A stretch of DNA of 64,000 nt from Paenibacillus sp. FSL H7-0357 (lineage in GTDB: Bacteria; Bacillota; Bacilli; Paenibacillales; Paenibacillaceae): assembly GCF_000758525.1 (NCBI RefSeq), contig NZ_CP009241.1, positions 1 through 64,000 of the forward strand, given 5' to 3'. Of this stretch, positions 51,752 to 60,743 are shown piece by piece (the stretch's first letter is position 1; each line of letters opens with the position of its first letter). A program made the translations under genes and the position numbers. The notes beneath the pieces were generated by a model, which had not been told where the DNA came from, made no database searches, and was given only the letters and a program-made list of their open reading frames with translations.

Positions 51752-52036
51752 ATGATCGAGCCAGTCAAAGTCAATAAACAGCACGATCTGCACATGCGCA
51801 GTCGCAAGCAATTGGAGATAACAGGCGTGCAGAATGTAGAGAGCTTCGACAGCGAGGAGTTTCTGCTACGCACGGAACTTGGCCATCTCACCATTCGCGG
51901 AAATCATTTACATATCAAGAATCTAAGTCTGGAGAATGGGCTTTTGTCTCTGGAGGGCAATGTCCATTCCCTGATTTACCTTGATCCCGGAGCGCAGAGT
52001 AAAAACAAAGGCATCCTCGGCAAACTGTTTAAATGA
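51752..52036 (+). CDS. yabP: Spore protein YabP
   Basis: YabP is a small sporulation protein made in the mother cell; its role is not clear. The 94-residue product contains HDLHMRSRKQLEITGVQNVE and GNHLHIKNLSLENGLLSLEG of the YabP/YqfC fold. ATG 51752 follows GAAGGAGGGG. It overlaps yabQ by four bases (ATGA). Confidence 0.93.
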   Translation: MIEPVKVNKQHDLHMRSRKQLEITGVQNVESFDSEEFLLRTELGHLTIRGNHLHIKNLSLENGLLSLEGNVHSLIYLDPGAQSKNKGILGKLFK

Positions 52037-52596
52037 ATCCCGCGATTCAGTGGATCACCCTGCTTTACATGATGCTGGCCGGCACAGCCATGGGACTGGC
52101 CTATGACAGCTACCGGGTGCTGTCGCTGAAATTAAGCTTTCCCAAATGGCTGAATGCGCTGCTGGATCTGCTGTATTGGATGTGGGCGGCACTCCTCGTC
52201 TTCCGGATGCTTTATGCCGGAAATCAGGGACAATTGAGGTTTTATGTCTTTCTTGGCCTCTTTCTAGGCGTATGGATTTATTTTTTACTCTTCAGTGTTA
52301 CGGTGCGGCATTTTGTGGTAATGTTAATTCAGTCGATTCAGTATACGTGCAGGCTGCTATGGAGAGCTGTAGAAATCGTAATAGGCATGCCGCTTCGCTG
52401 GCTTTGGCGCCTCCTGAGGGGGACGCTGCTGCTCTTGGGCCGGATCCTGTTATTTATCCTGAAGCTGCTGCTGCGTCTAACGAAGCCAATTTGGGTACTT
52501 CCAGTAAGATGGATCTCTCCGCCATTGTCCCGGCTCTATCACAGTGCCTGGATGGTGAGATTGTCTGAGTGGTTGACCGCATGGTGGAAACGCTGA
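52033..52596 (+). CDS. yabQ: Spore cortex protein YabQ
   Basis: YabQ is a membrane protein needed for spore cortex formation in B. subtilis. The 187-residue product starts MNPAIQWITLLYMMLAGTAM. It has at least three membrane segments in the first 105 residues (including LLDLLYWMWAALLVFRMLY and VFLGLFLGVWIYFLLFSVTV) and a basic amphipathic C-terminus. It is co-translated with yabP and lies 22 bases before divIC. Confidence 0.9.
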   Translation: MNPAIQWITLLYMMLAGTAMGLAYDSYRVLSLKLSFPKWLNALLDLLYWMWAALLVFRMLYAGNQGQLRFYVFLGLFLGVWIYFLLFSVTVRHFVVMLIQSIQYTCRLLWRAVEIVIGMPLRWLWRLLRGTLLLLGRILLFILKLLLRLTKPIWVLPVRWISPPLSRLYHSAWMVRLSEWLTAWWKR

Positions 52597-52618
52597 GATT
52601 GAACTGGGGGTAGGCTGC

Positions 52619-52954
52619 ATGAACAGATTTTCTGCAGAAGAGAAGAGTAGCAATAACAAAGGCTTGGCTGCAGGCACGAAGAGAAGAAGATTCCTATGGG
52701 CGGTCATGGTTACAGTTTTTTTGGGCTGGGCCGGTTATATTTTCTTTGCCCAGAGTGCGGCAATTGCGGAAAAGAGTGAACAACTGGCCAAGAAGCAGGC
52801 GAGCAGCGAGGGAGTTACGGCTTCCCTCAATCAACTGAAATACGAAGTGTCGCGACTTAACGACGACGAGTATATCGGCCAATTGGCGCGTAAATGGTAC
52901 AATATGTATCCGTTAGGGGAACAGCCTATTCGTCCCGAGCAATCAGGGCAATAA
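52619..52954 (+). CDS. divIC: Septum formation initiator DivIC (FtsB-like)
   Basis: DivIC is a bitopic membrane protein of the divisome that partners FtsL and DivIB. The 111-residue product has a polar cytoplasmic N-terminus (about 1-24) and one membrane segment (FLWAVMVTVFLGWAGYIFFA). An extracytoplasmic coiled coil follows (AEKSEQLAKKQASSEGVTAS, LNQLKYEVSRLNDDEYIGQL), then the family end ARKWYNMYPLGEQPIRP. ATG 52619 follows GGGGGTAGG. Confidence 0.93.
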   Translation: MNRFSAEEKSSNNKGLAAGTKRRRFLWAVMVTVFLGWAGYIFFAQSAAIAEKSEQLAKKQASSEGVTASLNQLKYEVSRLNDDEYIGQLARKWYNMYPLGEQPIRPEQSGQ

Positions 52955-53078
52955 AGCAGGCCAAAAGAGGCTTTCGCTGTGTTGCCTTGCTTTGCTCTTT
53001 ACTGTATAATCAAATCACCGCAGACTGGATGGACTTTATATTCGTCTGTATATTTTTAAGGGAGGATCATTTTATTCT

Positions 53079-53591
53079 ATGGCAATTGAAGTGGGCACCA
53101 AGTTAGAAGGCAAGGTGACAGGCATCACGCATTTCGGAGCATTTGTGGATCTGTCAGGAGGTGTCACAGGTCTCGTTCACATTTCGGAAATCGCCGATAA
53201 CTACGTCAAGGATGTTAACGATCATTTAAAGATTGGTGATGTAGTAACTGTCAAGGTGATCAACGTTGACAAGGACGGCAAGATCGGGCTTTCCATCAAG
53301 CAGGCTGTAGATAAGCCGGCATCGGAAGTACGTCCCCCTAGAGCTCCAAGACCAGAACGTCCAAGCGGTGGAGACCGTTTCGGCGGCGGTGGCGGCAGTG
53401 GTGGTGGAGGCGGCGGCGGTGGTGGTGGTTTCAATCGTGAACGGGGAGGGCGTCCATTCAAGCCTGCAGCCGGTAAACCTTCATTCGAGGATAAAATGTC
53501 ACGCTTCCTGAAAGACAGCGAAGAACGGATATCTTCGATCAAGAAGAACACAGAAGGAAAGCGCGGAGGCCGTGGAGCCAAACGCGTATAA
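53079..53591 (+). CDS. yabR: S1-domain RNA-binding protein YabR
   Basis: This general-stress-type S1 RNA-binding protein is related to B. subtilis YabR/GSP13. The 170-residue product has one S1 fold at about 1-75 (VGTKLEGKVTGITHFGAFVD, GLVHISEIADNYVKDVNDHL, GKIGLSIKQA). A long basic, Gly- and Arg-rich tail follows. It contains a run of ten consecutive glycines near 114-123, which is longer than I would expect and looks like an unstable codon tract. ATG 53079 has GGAGG about 13 bases upstream, a long spacing. Confidence 0.9.
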   Translation: MAIEVGTKLEGKVTGITHFGAFVDLSGGVTGLVHISEIADNYVKDVNDHLKIGDVVTVKVINVDKDGKIGLSIKQAVDKPASEVRPPRAPRPERPSGGDRFGGGGGSGGGGGGGGGGFNRERGGRPFKPAAGKPSFEDKMSRFLKDSEERISSIKKNTEGKRGGRGAKRV

Positions 53592-53611
53592 TCTACTTGC
53601 ACATCATAAAT

Positions 53612-53644
53612 AACCGCAGGGGCTTTCGCCCTTGCGGTTTTTTT
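53612..53644 (+). terminator. Rho-independent terminator after yabR
   Basis: AACCGCAGGGGC at 53612-53623 pairs with GCCCTTGCGGTT at 53628-53639 (one G-T pair), followed by TTTTT. Confidence 0.9.
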
Positions 53645-53811
53645 GTCGGTGCCCGGCAAATTGCCGACAGCATCTATCTCATTCTCACATAACACCAGAG
53701 CAATCGCTGACGAAAATCTGCCGCTGGCCTCTGCACAGTTTTGCGGCAATCCGCTGGTCGAGTCTATCAATCCAATGCCCCGCATGGGATCGAGAGGCTT
53801 CGCGGGTGCTT

Positions 53812-53896
53812 TGTCGGGACAGGCTTTTTTGTCGGAAATTTTTTACAGTTTGCTCTCTGTTTCTGACAAACTTTCTTAAGACCCCCGCTATATAAT
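53812..53896 (+). promoter_or_regulatory. spoIIE promoter with Spo0A-like boxes
   Basis: TGTCGGG at 53812-53818 and TGTCGGA at 53830-53836 differ from the 0A box by two and one bases. CTGACA at 53863-53868 is a good -35 but lies 22 bases from TATAAT at 53891-53896. Such an over-long spacer is the known feature of Spo0A-activated spoIIE and spoIIG promoters of B. subtilis. I see no other feature, and no tRNA genes, in the 341-base gap 53592-53932. Confidence 0.6.
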
Positions 53897-53932
53897 GAGA
53901 ACCATAAATTCTTAAACGGGTGGTGCAGAGGA

Positions 53933-56440
53933 ATGAATAAAAGCAATGTGGTCAATTTGCCGGAGTGGACAAAAGCGGGAAGCAAAGACAAGGTGCAGAA
54001 GGAAGCCTGGGGCATGCGTCTAAAGAGCTGGGGTATGAATCAACCGCTGCTTCAGTTTCTAACAGTGAAGAAATGGATGCTGCTGTTGAGCTTAATGGGC
54101 TTTATGCTGGGACGGGCAATGATTTTGGACGAGCTGTCACCCTTTGCTGTAGCTTACTTTGCTGTCATTGTGTTTATGCGTAAAGACTCTATACTTCCGG
54201 TGGCTGCAGCCACGATCCTCGGCAGTCTGTTCACCCCGTTCCCCGGAGCAGTAGTGATTGCCGCAGAGCTAATTATCTTCTACCTGCTGTACAAAGGTTT
54301 TGAGAGCTTCCAGCGGATTGATCTATCCTATGCGCCGCTGATGGTATTCGTATCCTCATTTATGGTCGGACTGTTCCGGATTATCATGGGTCCCTCCCTT
54401 ACCTGGTACCCGCTGATGATGGCGACACTCGATGCGCTGCTTGGCTTTGTGCTTACACTGGTATTTTTGCAGGCGCTTCCTTTGTTTACTTACAAGCAAA
54501 GGAGCCGGGCGCTGCGGAATGAAGAAGTTCTCTGCTTAATTATTCTGCTGGCTTCCGTCATGACCGGCCTTGTGGGCTGGACCATAAACGGCTTGTCGCT
54601 GGAACATATTCTGTCACGCTTTCTTATTCTGTTGTTTGCTCTCGCCGGGGGAGCTCCGCTCGGTGCTGCCGTCGGGGTAGTCACCGGACTGATCCTCAGC
54701 CTGGCTGATATCGGAGCCATTTATCAGATGAGTCTCCTGGCTTTCTCCGGAATGCTGGCCGGGATGATGCAGTCCGGGCGCAAAGGGGCAGTCTCGATCG
54801 GGATGCTGCTGGGCTCGACTATACTTTCGGTCTACTTCCTGGGCCCGGGTGATGTGATGGCCTCAACTTGGGAGACTTGCGCTGCAGTGTTGTTGTTTCT
54901 TCTAACACCAAAGGGGATTATTTCTGCCATCGCCAAATATGTGCCGGGCACACCGGATCACAGCCGGTCACAGCATGAATATGCCAGAAGAGTGAGAGAT
55001 ATTACAGCAGACCGGGTAACCCAGTTCTCGCAGGTATTCCAGCAGCTGTCGAGCAGCTTCGGGCAGATTCCCCGGGCTGGAGAAGCCGGTAAAAGTGAAC
55101 GTGAAATGGAAGACTTCATGAGTACCGTAACTGAGGGTGCCTGCGCCGGCTGTATCCGGCGTTCGCATTGCTGGGACACGAAGTTTTATCAGACGTACAG
55201 GTATATGACAGATATGATGACGACCGTAGAAGAATGCCCGGATATCACCGCAGCCCAGCTTCCGCCCGAGTGGAGCCGGATTTGCGGCAAGACAGGGGAG
55301 GTACTGGAAGTGATGAAGGGCCAGTATGAGCTATACCAGCATGATATGCGCTGGAAAAGACAAATATACGACAGCCGCCAATTTGTTGCCGAGCAGCTTT
55401 CGGGTGTATCTCAGGTGATGGAGGACCTGGCGAAGGAGATCAAACGTGAAGGCCAGGCAATGTACCGGCAGGAGGCCCAGATCCGCGAGGCGCTGGAGAA
55501 GCTGGGGTTGTCCATTCATTCGATTGAGATTTTAAGCCTCGATCCCGGCCGGGTAGAAATAGAAGTGGTTCATGCTTATACCCGCGGTTTTGATGAGTGC
55601 CGCAAGATGGTTGCGCCGCTGTTGTCCGATATTCTGGAGGAGAATATTGCAGTCGTAAGTGAAACGGCGGTGCATCCCCGCGAGGGATTGTCGATGGTCA
55701 CCTTTGGATCTGCCAAAGCTTATGAGGTGAATACCGGAGTGGCAGGGGCGGCCAAGGGAGGCGATATGTTCTCCGGCGACAGCTTCAGTACCGTAGAGCT
55801 TGGAAATGGCACATTTGCTGTGTCCATCAGTGACGGGATGGGTAACGGAGAGCGGGCCCGGATGGAGAGCAGTGCCGCATTGTCCATGCTGGAGAAGCTG
55901 CTGCAGTCCGGTATGGACGAGAAGCTGGCGGTAAAGTCCGTCAATTCCATTCTGCTGCTGCGTTCTCCGGATGAGTTCTATGCGACGGTGGATATGGCGC
56001 TAATCGACCAGTATTCGGCGCATACCACTTTTATGAAAATCGCGTCTGCGCCTTCCTTTATCCGCCGGGGGAGCGAAGTCATCCCGATTACTTCGAGCAA
56101 TCTTCCGATCGGAATCATAAAAGACATTGAGGTGGATTTGATCAGCATGCAGCTGCGTCCGGGTGATATTCTCATTATGATGACCGATGGTATTTATGAT
56201 GCGCCCGGATATGCCGTTAATAAAGAGATATGGATGAAGCGGTTAATCCAGGAGCTGGAGGGAGATGATCCTCAGGATATGGCCGACAGCCTGCTGGAAA
56301 AGGTTATCCGTTATCAAGGCAATGAAATCCATGATGATATGACCATTGTCGTCAGCCGGGTCGATCATTATCATCCGGAGTGGTCCAGCCTGCATATGCC
56401 TGGCATCGGCCGGATGGAGCGGCCGCGGACGGTCAGCTAG
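53933..56440 (+). CDS. spoIIE: Stage II sporulation phosphatase SpoIIE
   Basis: SpoIIE is a membrane-bound PP2C phosphatase. It dephosphorylates SpoIIAA and so activates sigma-F in the forespore; it also joins FtsZ at the polar septum. The 835-residue product has about ten membrane segments in residues 30-340 and a central region with Cys pairs (EGACAGCIRRSHCWDTKFYQ near 400). The C-terminal PP2C domain (about 600-820) carries ISDGMGNGERARMESSAALS near 635 and MMTDGIYDAPG near 751. The metal-binding aspartates are present. GGTGGTG is spaced seven bases from ATG 53933. Confidence 0.96.
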   Translation: MNKSNVVNLPEWTKAGSKDKVQKEAWGMRLKSWGMNQPLLQFLTVKKWMLLLSLMGFMLGRAMILDELSPFAVAYFAVIVFMRKDSILPVAAATILGSLFTPFPGAVVIAAELIIFYLLYKGFESFQRIDLSYAPLMVFVSSFMVGLFRIIMGPSLTWYPLMMATLDALLGFVLTLVFLQALPLFTYKQRSRALRNEEVLCLIILLASVMTGLVGWTINGLSLEHILSRFLILLFALAGGAPLGAAVGVVTGLILSLADIGAIYQMSLLAFSGMLAGMMQSGRKGAVSIGMLLGSTILSVYFLGPGDVMASTWETCAAVLLFLLTPKGIISAIAKYVPGTPDHSRSQHEYARRVRDITADRVTQFSQVFQQLSSSFGQIPRAGEAGKSEREMEDFMSTVTEGACAGCIRRSHCWDTKFYQTYRYMTDMMTTVEECPDITAAQLPPEWSRICGKTGEVLEVMKGQYELYQHDMRWKRQIYDSRQFVAEQLSGVSQVMEDLAKEIKREGQAMYRQEAQIREALEKLGLSIHSIEILSLDPGRVEIEVVHAYTRGFDECRKMVAPLLSDILEENIAVVSETAVHPREGLSMVTFGSAKAYEVNTGVAGAAKGGDMFSGDSFSTVELGNGTFAVSISDGMGNGERARMESSAALSMLEKLLQSGMDEKLAVKSVNSILLLRSPDEFYATVDMALIDQYSAHTTFMKIASAPSFIRRGSEVIPITSSNLPIGIIKDIEVDLISMQLRPGDILIMMTDGIYDAPGYAVNKEIWMKRLIQELEGDDPQDMADSLLEKVIRYQGNEIHDDMTIVVSRVDHYHPEWSSLHMPGIGRMERPRTVS

Positions 56441-56512
56441 TAAGGTAATCTATCATCTAACTCACGTTATTCTTTCGTGAGCTATATATGGAAGCAATGG
56501 AGTATCCTAATT

Positions 56513-56588
56513 CGGCGGGGCCTCATCTACCCCGCCGCCCTTTGCGCCGCCCCGTTTCAAAAGCCGCTGGCTCGGCGGCGTTCTTTTT
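56513..56588 (+). terminator. Paired GC-rich hairpins after spoIIE
   Basis: CGGCGGGG at 56513-56520 pairs with CCCCGCCG at 56530-56537. Then CGCCGCC at 56545-56551 pairs with GGCGGCG at 56574-56580 and is followed by TTCTTTTT. The second is a likely intrinsic terminator. Confidence 0.7.
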
Positions 56589-56661
56589 CAGGTTTCAAAC
56601 ATAACGTGAATCTATGGGACGGAGAGGAATTTTGGAGCTGGAGAAGCGTCAGCGTGCGCCT

Positions 56662-56710
56662 TTGTCCCCGGATTTGCACCATGTGGCCAATTCAATAAAT
56701 CCGGGGACAA
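56662..56710. repeat. 14-bp perfect inverted repeat between spoIIE and yabS
   Basis: TTGTCCCCGGATTT at 56662-56675 and AAATCCGGGGACAA at 56697-56710 form a 14-bp perfect stem with a 21-base loop. Neither side is followed by a T run, and it lies about 145 bases before yabS, so a role as terminator is unlikely. I see no gene in 56441-56854. Confidence 0.7.
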
Positions 56711-56854
56711 CAGCGATCGGAAGCCCAAAAGTTCCTCGCAGTTCCCCGAGTTCACTATTGTTTTTATCTGAATATCTCCGCTAAGCGGCGTTTGAAATCT
56801 CTCAACCTTGGATATGCTAGAAACAGATAACAAGGCAAAGGGGAGTGAACGGTC

Positions 56855-57601
56855 ATGAAGCAAATTCTGCTCATTACGGACGGATGTTCCAATGTGGGGG
56901 AGAGTCCGGTGATGGCTGCGGCGCATGCCCGGCAGGAGGGAATCACCGTTAACGTGGTTGGCGTGGTCGATTACGGAACCATTGGCGAGCTGGGAAGCCG
57001 GGAGATTTCTGATATTGCCAAAGCAGGGGGAGGACTGAGCCGGATTGTCGGAACGCCGCAGCTGGCGCAGACCATCCAGATGATGACCCGCAAAACTGTG
57101 GTTCAGACCATTCAGCAGGCGGTTAATAAAGAGGTAAAAAAAATACTCGGCGAAGGCTCGCTGGAAGAGCTGCCGCCATTGAAACGTTCGCAGGTCGTTA
57201 CCGTCGTAGATGAGCTGACAGAAACCTCGCCGCTGCGCATCGCACTGCTGATTGACGCAAGCGCAAGTATGAAGCCTAAACTGGGTGCCGTAGAGGATGC
57301 CATCCGTGATTTGGCCCTCAGCCTGGAAGCGCGGGAAGGAAGCAGTGAGATTTCCGTGTTCCATTTTCCCGGGCGCTCGAGCAGTGAGGAGGCCATGCTG
57401 GATATGGACTGGACGAGCAATGTGTCGGAGGTCCGCTCGCTGTTCTCCAAGCTGAAAATGAGGGGAGCCACGCCTACAGGACCGGCTATTTTCAAGGTGC
57501 TCGAACATTACCGTTGTGATACACTGGATGAACACCGTGACCGCCTTCCGGGCAGGGATCACGATGAAAGAGAAGGGATGATTGGTGGGTATGTCGTCTA
57601 A
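56855..57601 (+). CDS. yabS: von Willebrand A-domain protein YabS
   Basis: This is a 248-residue cytoplasmic protein with a vWA-like fold, sporulation-associated in B. subtilis, with no known partner. The N-terminal part has ILLITDGCSNVGESPV. The second part has LIDASASMKPKLGAVEDAIR near 130, where the DxSxS MIDAS motif is intact. GATPTGPAIF near 204 would supply the distal Thr of the MIDAS. The last 25 residues are highly charged. ATG 56855 follows AAGGGGAGTG. It overlaps yabT by 11 bases. Confidence 0.9.
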   Translation: MKQILLITDGCSNVGESPVMAAAHARQEGITVNVVGVVDYGTIGELGSREISDIAKAGGGLSRIVGTPQLAQTIQMMTRKTVVQTIQQAVNKEVKKILGEGSLEELPPLKRSQVVTVVDELTETSPLRIALLIDASASMKPKLGAVEDAIRDLALSLEAREGSSEISVFHFPGRSSSEEAMLDMDWTSNVSEVRSLFSKLKMRGATPTGPAIFKVLEHYRCDTLDEHRDRLPGRDHDEREGMIGGYVV

Positions 57602-58529
57602 TCCGCCCTACCCTGTCGGCACCGTTATTAGCGGCAAATGGCGGGGGAACCGTTATGTCATTGAACGGATGCTGGGAAGAGGGGCCAATGGAACCGTATA
57701 TCTCGTGCAAAGAGAAGGCAGACGGGAGCGGTATGCGCTCAAGATCGGAAACGATACGCTTGAGCTGCAGTCAGAAATCAATGTGCTGACCTCGCTGCAA
57801 TCCTGCCGGAAGCGAAGTGAGTTTCGCGCCCGCCGTGAATCCGCGCTGTCCTCTTACCTGCTGGAGTCGGATGATTTCAAAGATGGAGAGCATACCCCTT
57901 TTTATGTGATGCGTTACGTTGAAGGTAAACAGCTGCACCATTTTTTGGCCAAAAACGGGATCTCCTGGCTGGGGCTGGTAGGACTGAAGCTGTTAGAGAA
58001 GCTGCAGACGCTGCATGAATGCGGTTTTGTGTTTGGTGATCTCAAGCCCGAGAATGTAATGGTATCCGATTACGGCGAAGCCGAACTGATCGACTATGGC
58101 GGCGCAAGTCCCATGGGACGCAGTGTGAAGCAATTTACCGAGTGGCATGACCGCGGATTCTGGAATGCAGGCAGCCGTACCGGCGACGAGAATTATGATC
58201 TGTTTGCTTTTGCCGTTCTCTGCCTTCGTTTGCTTAATGAAGACGGGCTGAAAGCCGCTGCCCAGCAGCTGCCGCAGACAAGAAGCGTCGATGAACTGAT
58301 TAAGCTGGCCAAAAGTTTGCCCGACAGGAAGCTCTCCTCTTGGCTGTGTCTTGCACTGAAAGGCGGATTTCCCGGTTCCGCGCAGGCTGCTGAGATCTGG
58401 AAGATTCATATATACGGAACGCGCAAACAGCCGAAGGATGCCATGGCGACCCCGCGCTGGCTAAAAAGTGCGTTTGGGTTATCGTTATTTGTGCTGGCTT
58501 TTACGATTTATTGGGTATTGCGTTTTTGA
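57591..58529 (+). CDS. yabT: Ser/Thr protein kinase YabT
   Basis: YabT is a Hanks-type kinase tied to sporulation in B. subtilis; there it is activated by DNA and phosphorylates RecA and AbrB. The 312-residue product has the Gly loop LGRGANGTVYLV near 23 and YALKIG with the ATP lysine near 45. The catalytic loop FGDLKPENVMV lies near 143 (Gly-Asp in place of Arg-Asp), and DYGGAS stands in for the DFG region. A C-terminal anchor (FGLSLFVLAFTIYWVLRF) ends the protein. The start is uncertain between TTG 57582, GTG 57585 and ATG 57591. Confidence 0.9.
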   Translation: MSSNPPYPVGTVISGKWRGNRYVIERMLGRGANGTVYLVQREGRRERYALKIGNDTLELQSEINVLTSLQSCRKRSEFRARRESALSSYLLESDDFKDGEHTPFYVMRYVEGKQLHHFLAKNGISWLGLVGLKLLEKLQTLHECGFVFGDLKPENVMVSDYGEAELIDYGGASPMGRSVKQFTEWHDRGFWNAGSRTGDENYDLFAFAVLCLRLLNEDGLKAAAQQLPQTRSVDELIKLAKSLPDRKLSSWLCLALKGGFPGSAQAAEIWKIHIYGTRKQPKDAMATPRWLKSAFGLSLFVLAFTIYWVLRF

Positions 58530-58605
58530 TCTCATACATATACCGGAATGCTTGCCATACCGGTCAAAGATTGTGTAAATGATAGGGCAAGAAAGGGAGC
58601 ACCGT

Positions 58606-60048
58606 ATGGAGCAAATGAATGAGCTTGTGGAATCCGTAATGGAGTCTGCAGACGAGCACGGGCTGTGGGCGCCCCATGACACCATAGTAGTCGCAGTTTC
58701 CGGAGGGCCGGACTCTGTGGCTCTTTTGCGTATTCTGCATGAAATATCCGTGAACCGGATACCGCTAAACCTGGTATGTGCCCATGTGAACCACGGGTTC
58801 AGAGCCGAGTCCGTTGAGGAGGCGGAGTTCGTCCGGCAAATGGCCGGGGAGCTGGGGGTGCCTTTTGAGCTGGCCGAATTTGATATCCCTTCCCTCGCCA
58901 AAGGCAGCGGGCTTGGCCCCGAGGGGACGGCACGCGAGAAACGCTATCAGTTTCTGATCGAGACCGCGCACCGCTATGGCGCACGCTCCGTTGCACTGGC
59001 ACATCATGCCGATGATCAGGCGGAGACGGTGCTTATGCGGCTGTTGCGGGGCAGCGGACCTTCCGGCCTGGCCGGAATGCGCTGGAAGAGGACAGAAAAA
59101 AAGGTGGAACTCATCCGCCCCTTCCTGCGTATTAACAAAACGGCTCTTGTCGGGTTATGCCGGGATGAAGGGTTTCCCTATGCCGAAGATGCCAGCAATC
59201 TGCTGACCAAATACAAGCGGAATGTCATCCGGCTGGAGGTGCTGCCTTCACTGGAAAAGTACAACCCGAAAGTCAAACAGTCGCTTCTGCAATTGTCCGA
59301 AATTGTCGGAGCCGAAGATGAATTTATGGAGGCGAACGCAGCAAAATGCTTCGATGAGCTGGTTTTGATGAAGCATGGAAAATACACCTTTAAGAGAGCT
59401 TTGTTCGCGGCCATACCCTCCGCTTTACAACGGCGTTTGATTAAACTAATATTAAATTATCTGTCGGCGGATTCATCGACCCTGGATTTTTCCAAGATCG
59501 AGGCTGTACGCCGGGGGACGCTGCAGGAACACCCCACCGTATGGAGTTTGGATTTGGGTGGAGGTCTGATCTGTGTGCGGCAATATGATACAATTTTGTT
59601 CTCGTCCAAGCCTCCGCAGCGGAAGGTAAGTTATACATATCGGCTGTCTTTGCCTCATTCCCGGCTTTTGCTGACGGAAATAGGAAAAGTAATGACGATG
59701 ACGGTGCTGGAGAAAGAAACTTTTTTAGTACAGGGGGAGGACTATGGGAAGATGTCGGCTTGGTTTGACAGCGATGAGCTGGTCCTGCCGCTGACCATTC
59801 GTTCCCGATTGCCTGGAGATACCATAAGGGTTATGGGATTAAACGGAAGCAAAAAGGTAAAAGATATTTACATTGATGATAAAATACCTTCTTCCGAACG
59901 CTCTGAGATTCCCCTCGTTTGTGATGGTTTGGGCAATATCGTCTGGATTCCGGGCGTAAGGCGCTCGATGCATGCCGCAGTAGGGCGGCACACGGCCTCG
60001 GTTCTTCTCTTGTCTCTGGAGGACATGGAGCAGCACGAAGAAGCGTAA
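58606..60048 (+). CDS. tilS: tRNA(Ile)-lysidine synthetase
   Basis: TilS converts the wobble cytidine of one isoleucine tRNA to lysidine, so that it reads AUA and not AUG. The 480-residue product has the PP-loop VAVSGGPDSVALLRILHEI near 30 and the conserved ALAHHADDQAETVLMRLLRG near 133. A TilS substrate-binding region and C-terminal domain follow (LPLTIRSRLPGDTIRVMGLN, KKVKDIYIDDKIPSSERSEI). I chose ATG 58606 because AAAGGGAG (58592-58599) serves it. It precedes hpt and ftsH as in Bacillus. Confidence 0.95.
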   Translation: MEQMNELVESVMESADEHGLWAPHDTIVVAVSGGPDSVALLRILHEISVNRIPLNLVCAHVNHGFRAESVEEAEFVRQMAGELGVPFELAEFDIPSLAKGSGLGPEGTAREKRYQFLIETAHRYGARSVALAHHADDQAETVLMRLLRGSGPSGLAGMRWKRTEKKVELIRPFLRINKTALVGLCRDEGFPYAEDASNLLTKYKRNVIRLEVLPSLEKYNPKVKQSLLQLSEIVGAEDEFMEANAAKCFDELVLMKHGKYTFKRALFAAIPSALQRRLIKLILNYLSADSSTLDFSKIEAVRRGTLQEHPTVWSLDLGGGLICVRQYDTILFSSKPPQRKVSYTYRLSLPHSRLLLTEIGKVMTMTVLEKETFLVQGEDYGKMSAWFDSDELVLPLTIRSRLPGDTIRVMGLNGSKKVKDIYIDDKIPSSERSEIPLVCDGLGNIVWIPGVRRSMHAAVGRHTASVLLLSLEDMEQHEEA

Positions 60049-60093
60049 TGGTCGAAGTAAGTCTTTCATAGTATAACTTAGGAGGTTCGCAAG

Positions 60094-60633
60094 TTGCAGA
60101 ACGATATTCAAGAAATCTTGATCAGCGAAGAAGAAATCCAACAAAGAATCAGGGAGCTCGGCGCCCAGCTGAGCGCAGAATATGCAGGACGTACGCCATT
60201 GGTAATTTGTGTGCTGAAAGGCGCGTTTATCTTTATGGCAGATTTGGTTAAAGTCATTACAGTACCTGTTGAGATGGATTTCATGGCTGTATCCAGCTAT
60301 GGGGCATCCACCAAATCTTCCGGTGTGGTCAAAATCATCAAGGATTTGGATGCGTCAGTTGAAGGACGCGATGTTCTGATCGTCGAAGACATCATCGACA
60401 GCGGTCTTACACTCAGTTATTTAATTGAAATGCTTCAAGGACGCAACGCTGCTTCCATTTCTGTGGTTACCCTGTTTGATAAACCGACAGGACGCACCGT
60501 TAATCTCGAAGCTGCTTATACCGGCTTTGTGATTCCTGATGCTTTCGTAGTCGGCTACGGACTCGACTATGCCGAACTGTATCGGAACCTTCCTTACGTC
60601 GGTGTACTGAAGCCTGAAATTTATTCCAAATGA
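60094..60633 (+). CDS. hpt: Hypoxanthine phosphoribosyltransferase
   Basis: Hpt salvages hypoxanthine and guanine using PRPP. The 179-residue product has [17 protein letters not shown] near 46, the PRPP motif [17 protein letters not shown] near 93 and [20 protein letters not shown] near 150. The start is TTG 60094 after AGGAGGT. In B. subtilis Hpt binds TilS, and the gene order tilS-hpt-ftsH is kept here. Confidence 0.96.
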   Translation: MQNDIQEILISEEEIQQRIRELGAQLSAEYAGRTPLVICVLKGAFIFMADLVKVITVPVEMDFMAVSSYGASTKSSGVVKIIKDLDASVEGRDVLIVEDIIDSGLTLSYLIEMLQGRNAASISVVTLFDKPTGRTVNLEAAYTGFVIPDAFVVGYGLDYAELYRNLPYVGVLKPEIYSK

Positions 60634-60684
60634 GCTAATCGACAGCCTTAGATCCACGGATCAGATTTCCGGACCTCTGAGCAT

Positions 60685-60714
60685 TTGAGGACTCTGGGCA
60701 GGCTATGGTACAAT
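60685..60714 (+). promoter_or_regulatory. Candidate ftsH promoter
   Basis: TTGAGG at 60685-60690 and TACAAT at 60709-60714 are 18 bases apart, 30 bases before the ftsH start. Confidence 0.5.
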
Positions 60715-60743
60715 AACTTGAGCGTTGTGAGAGGAGGTAGGGG

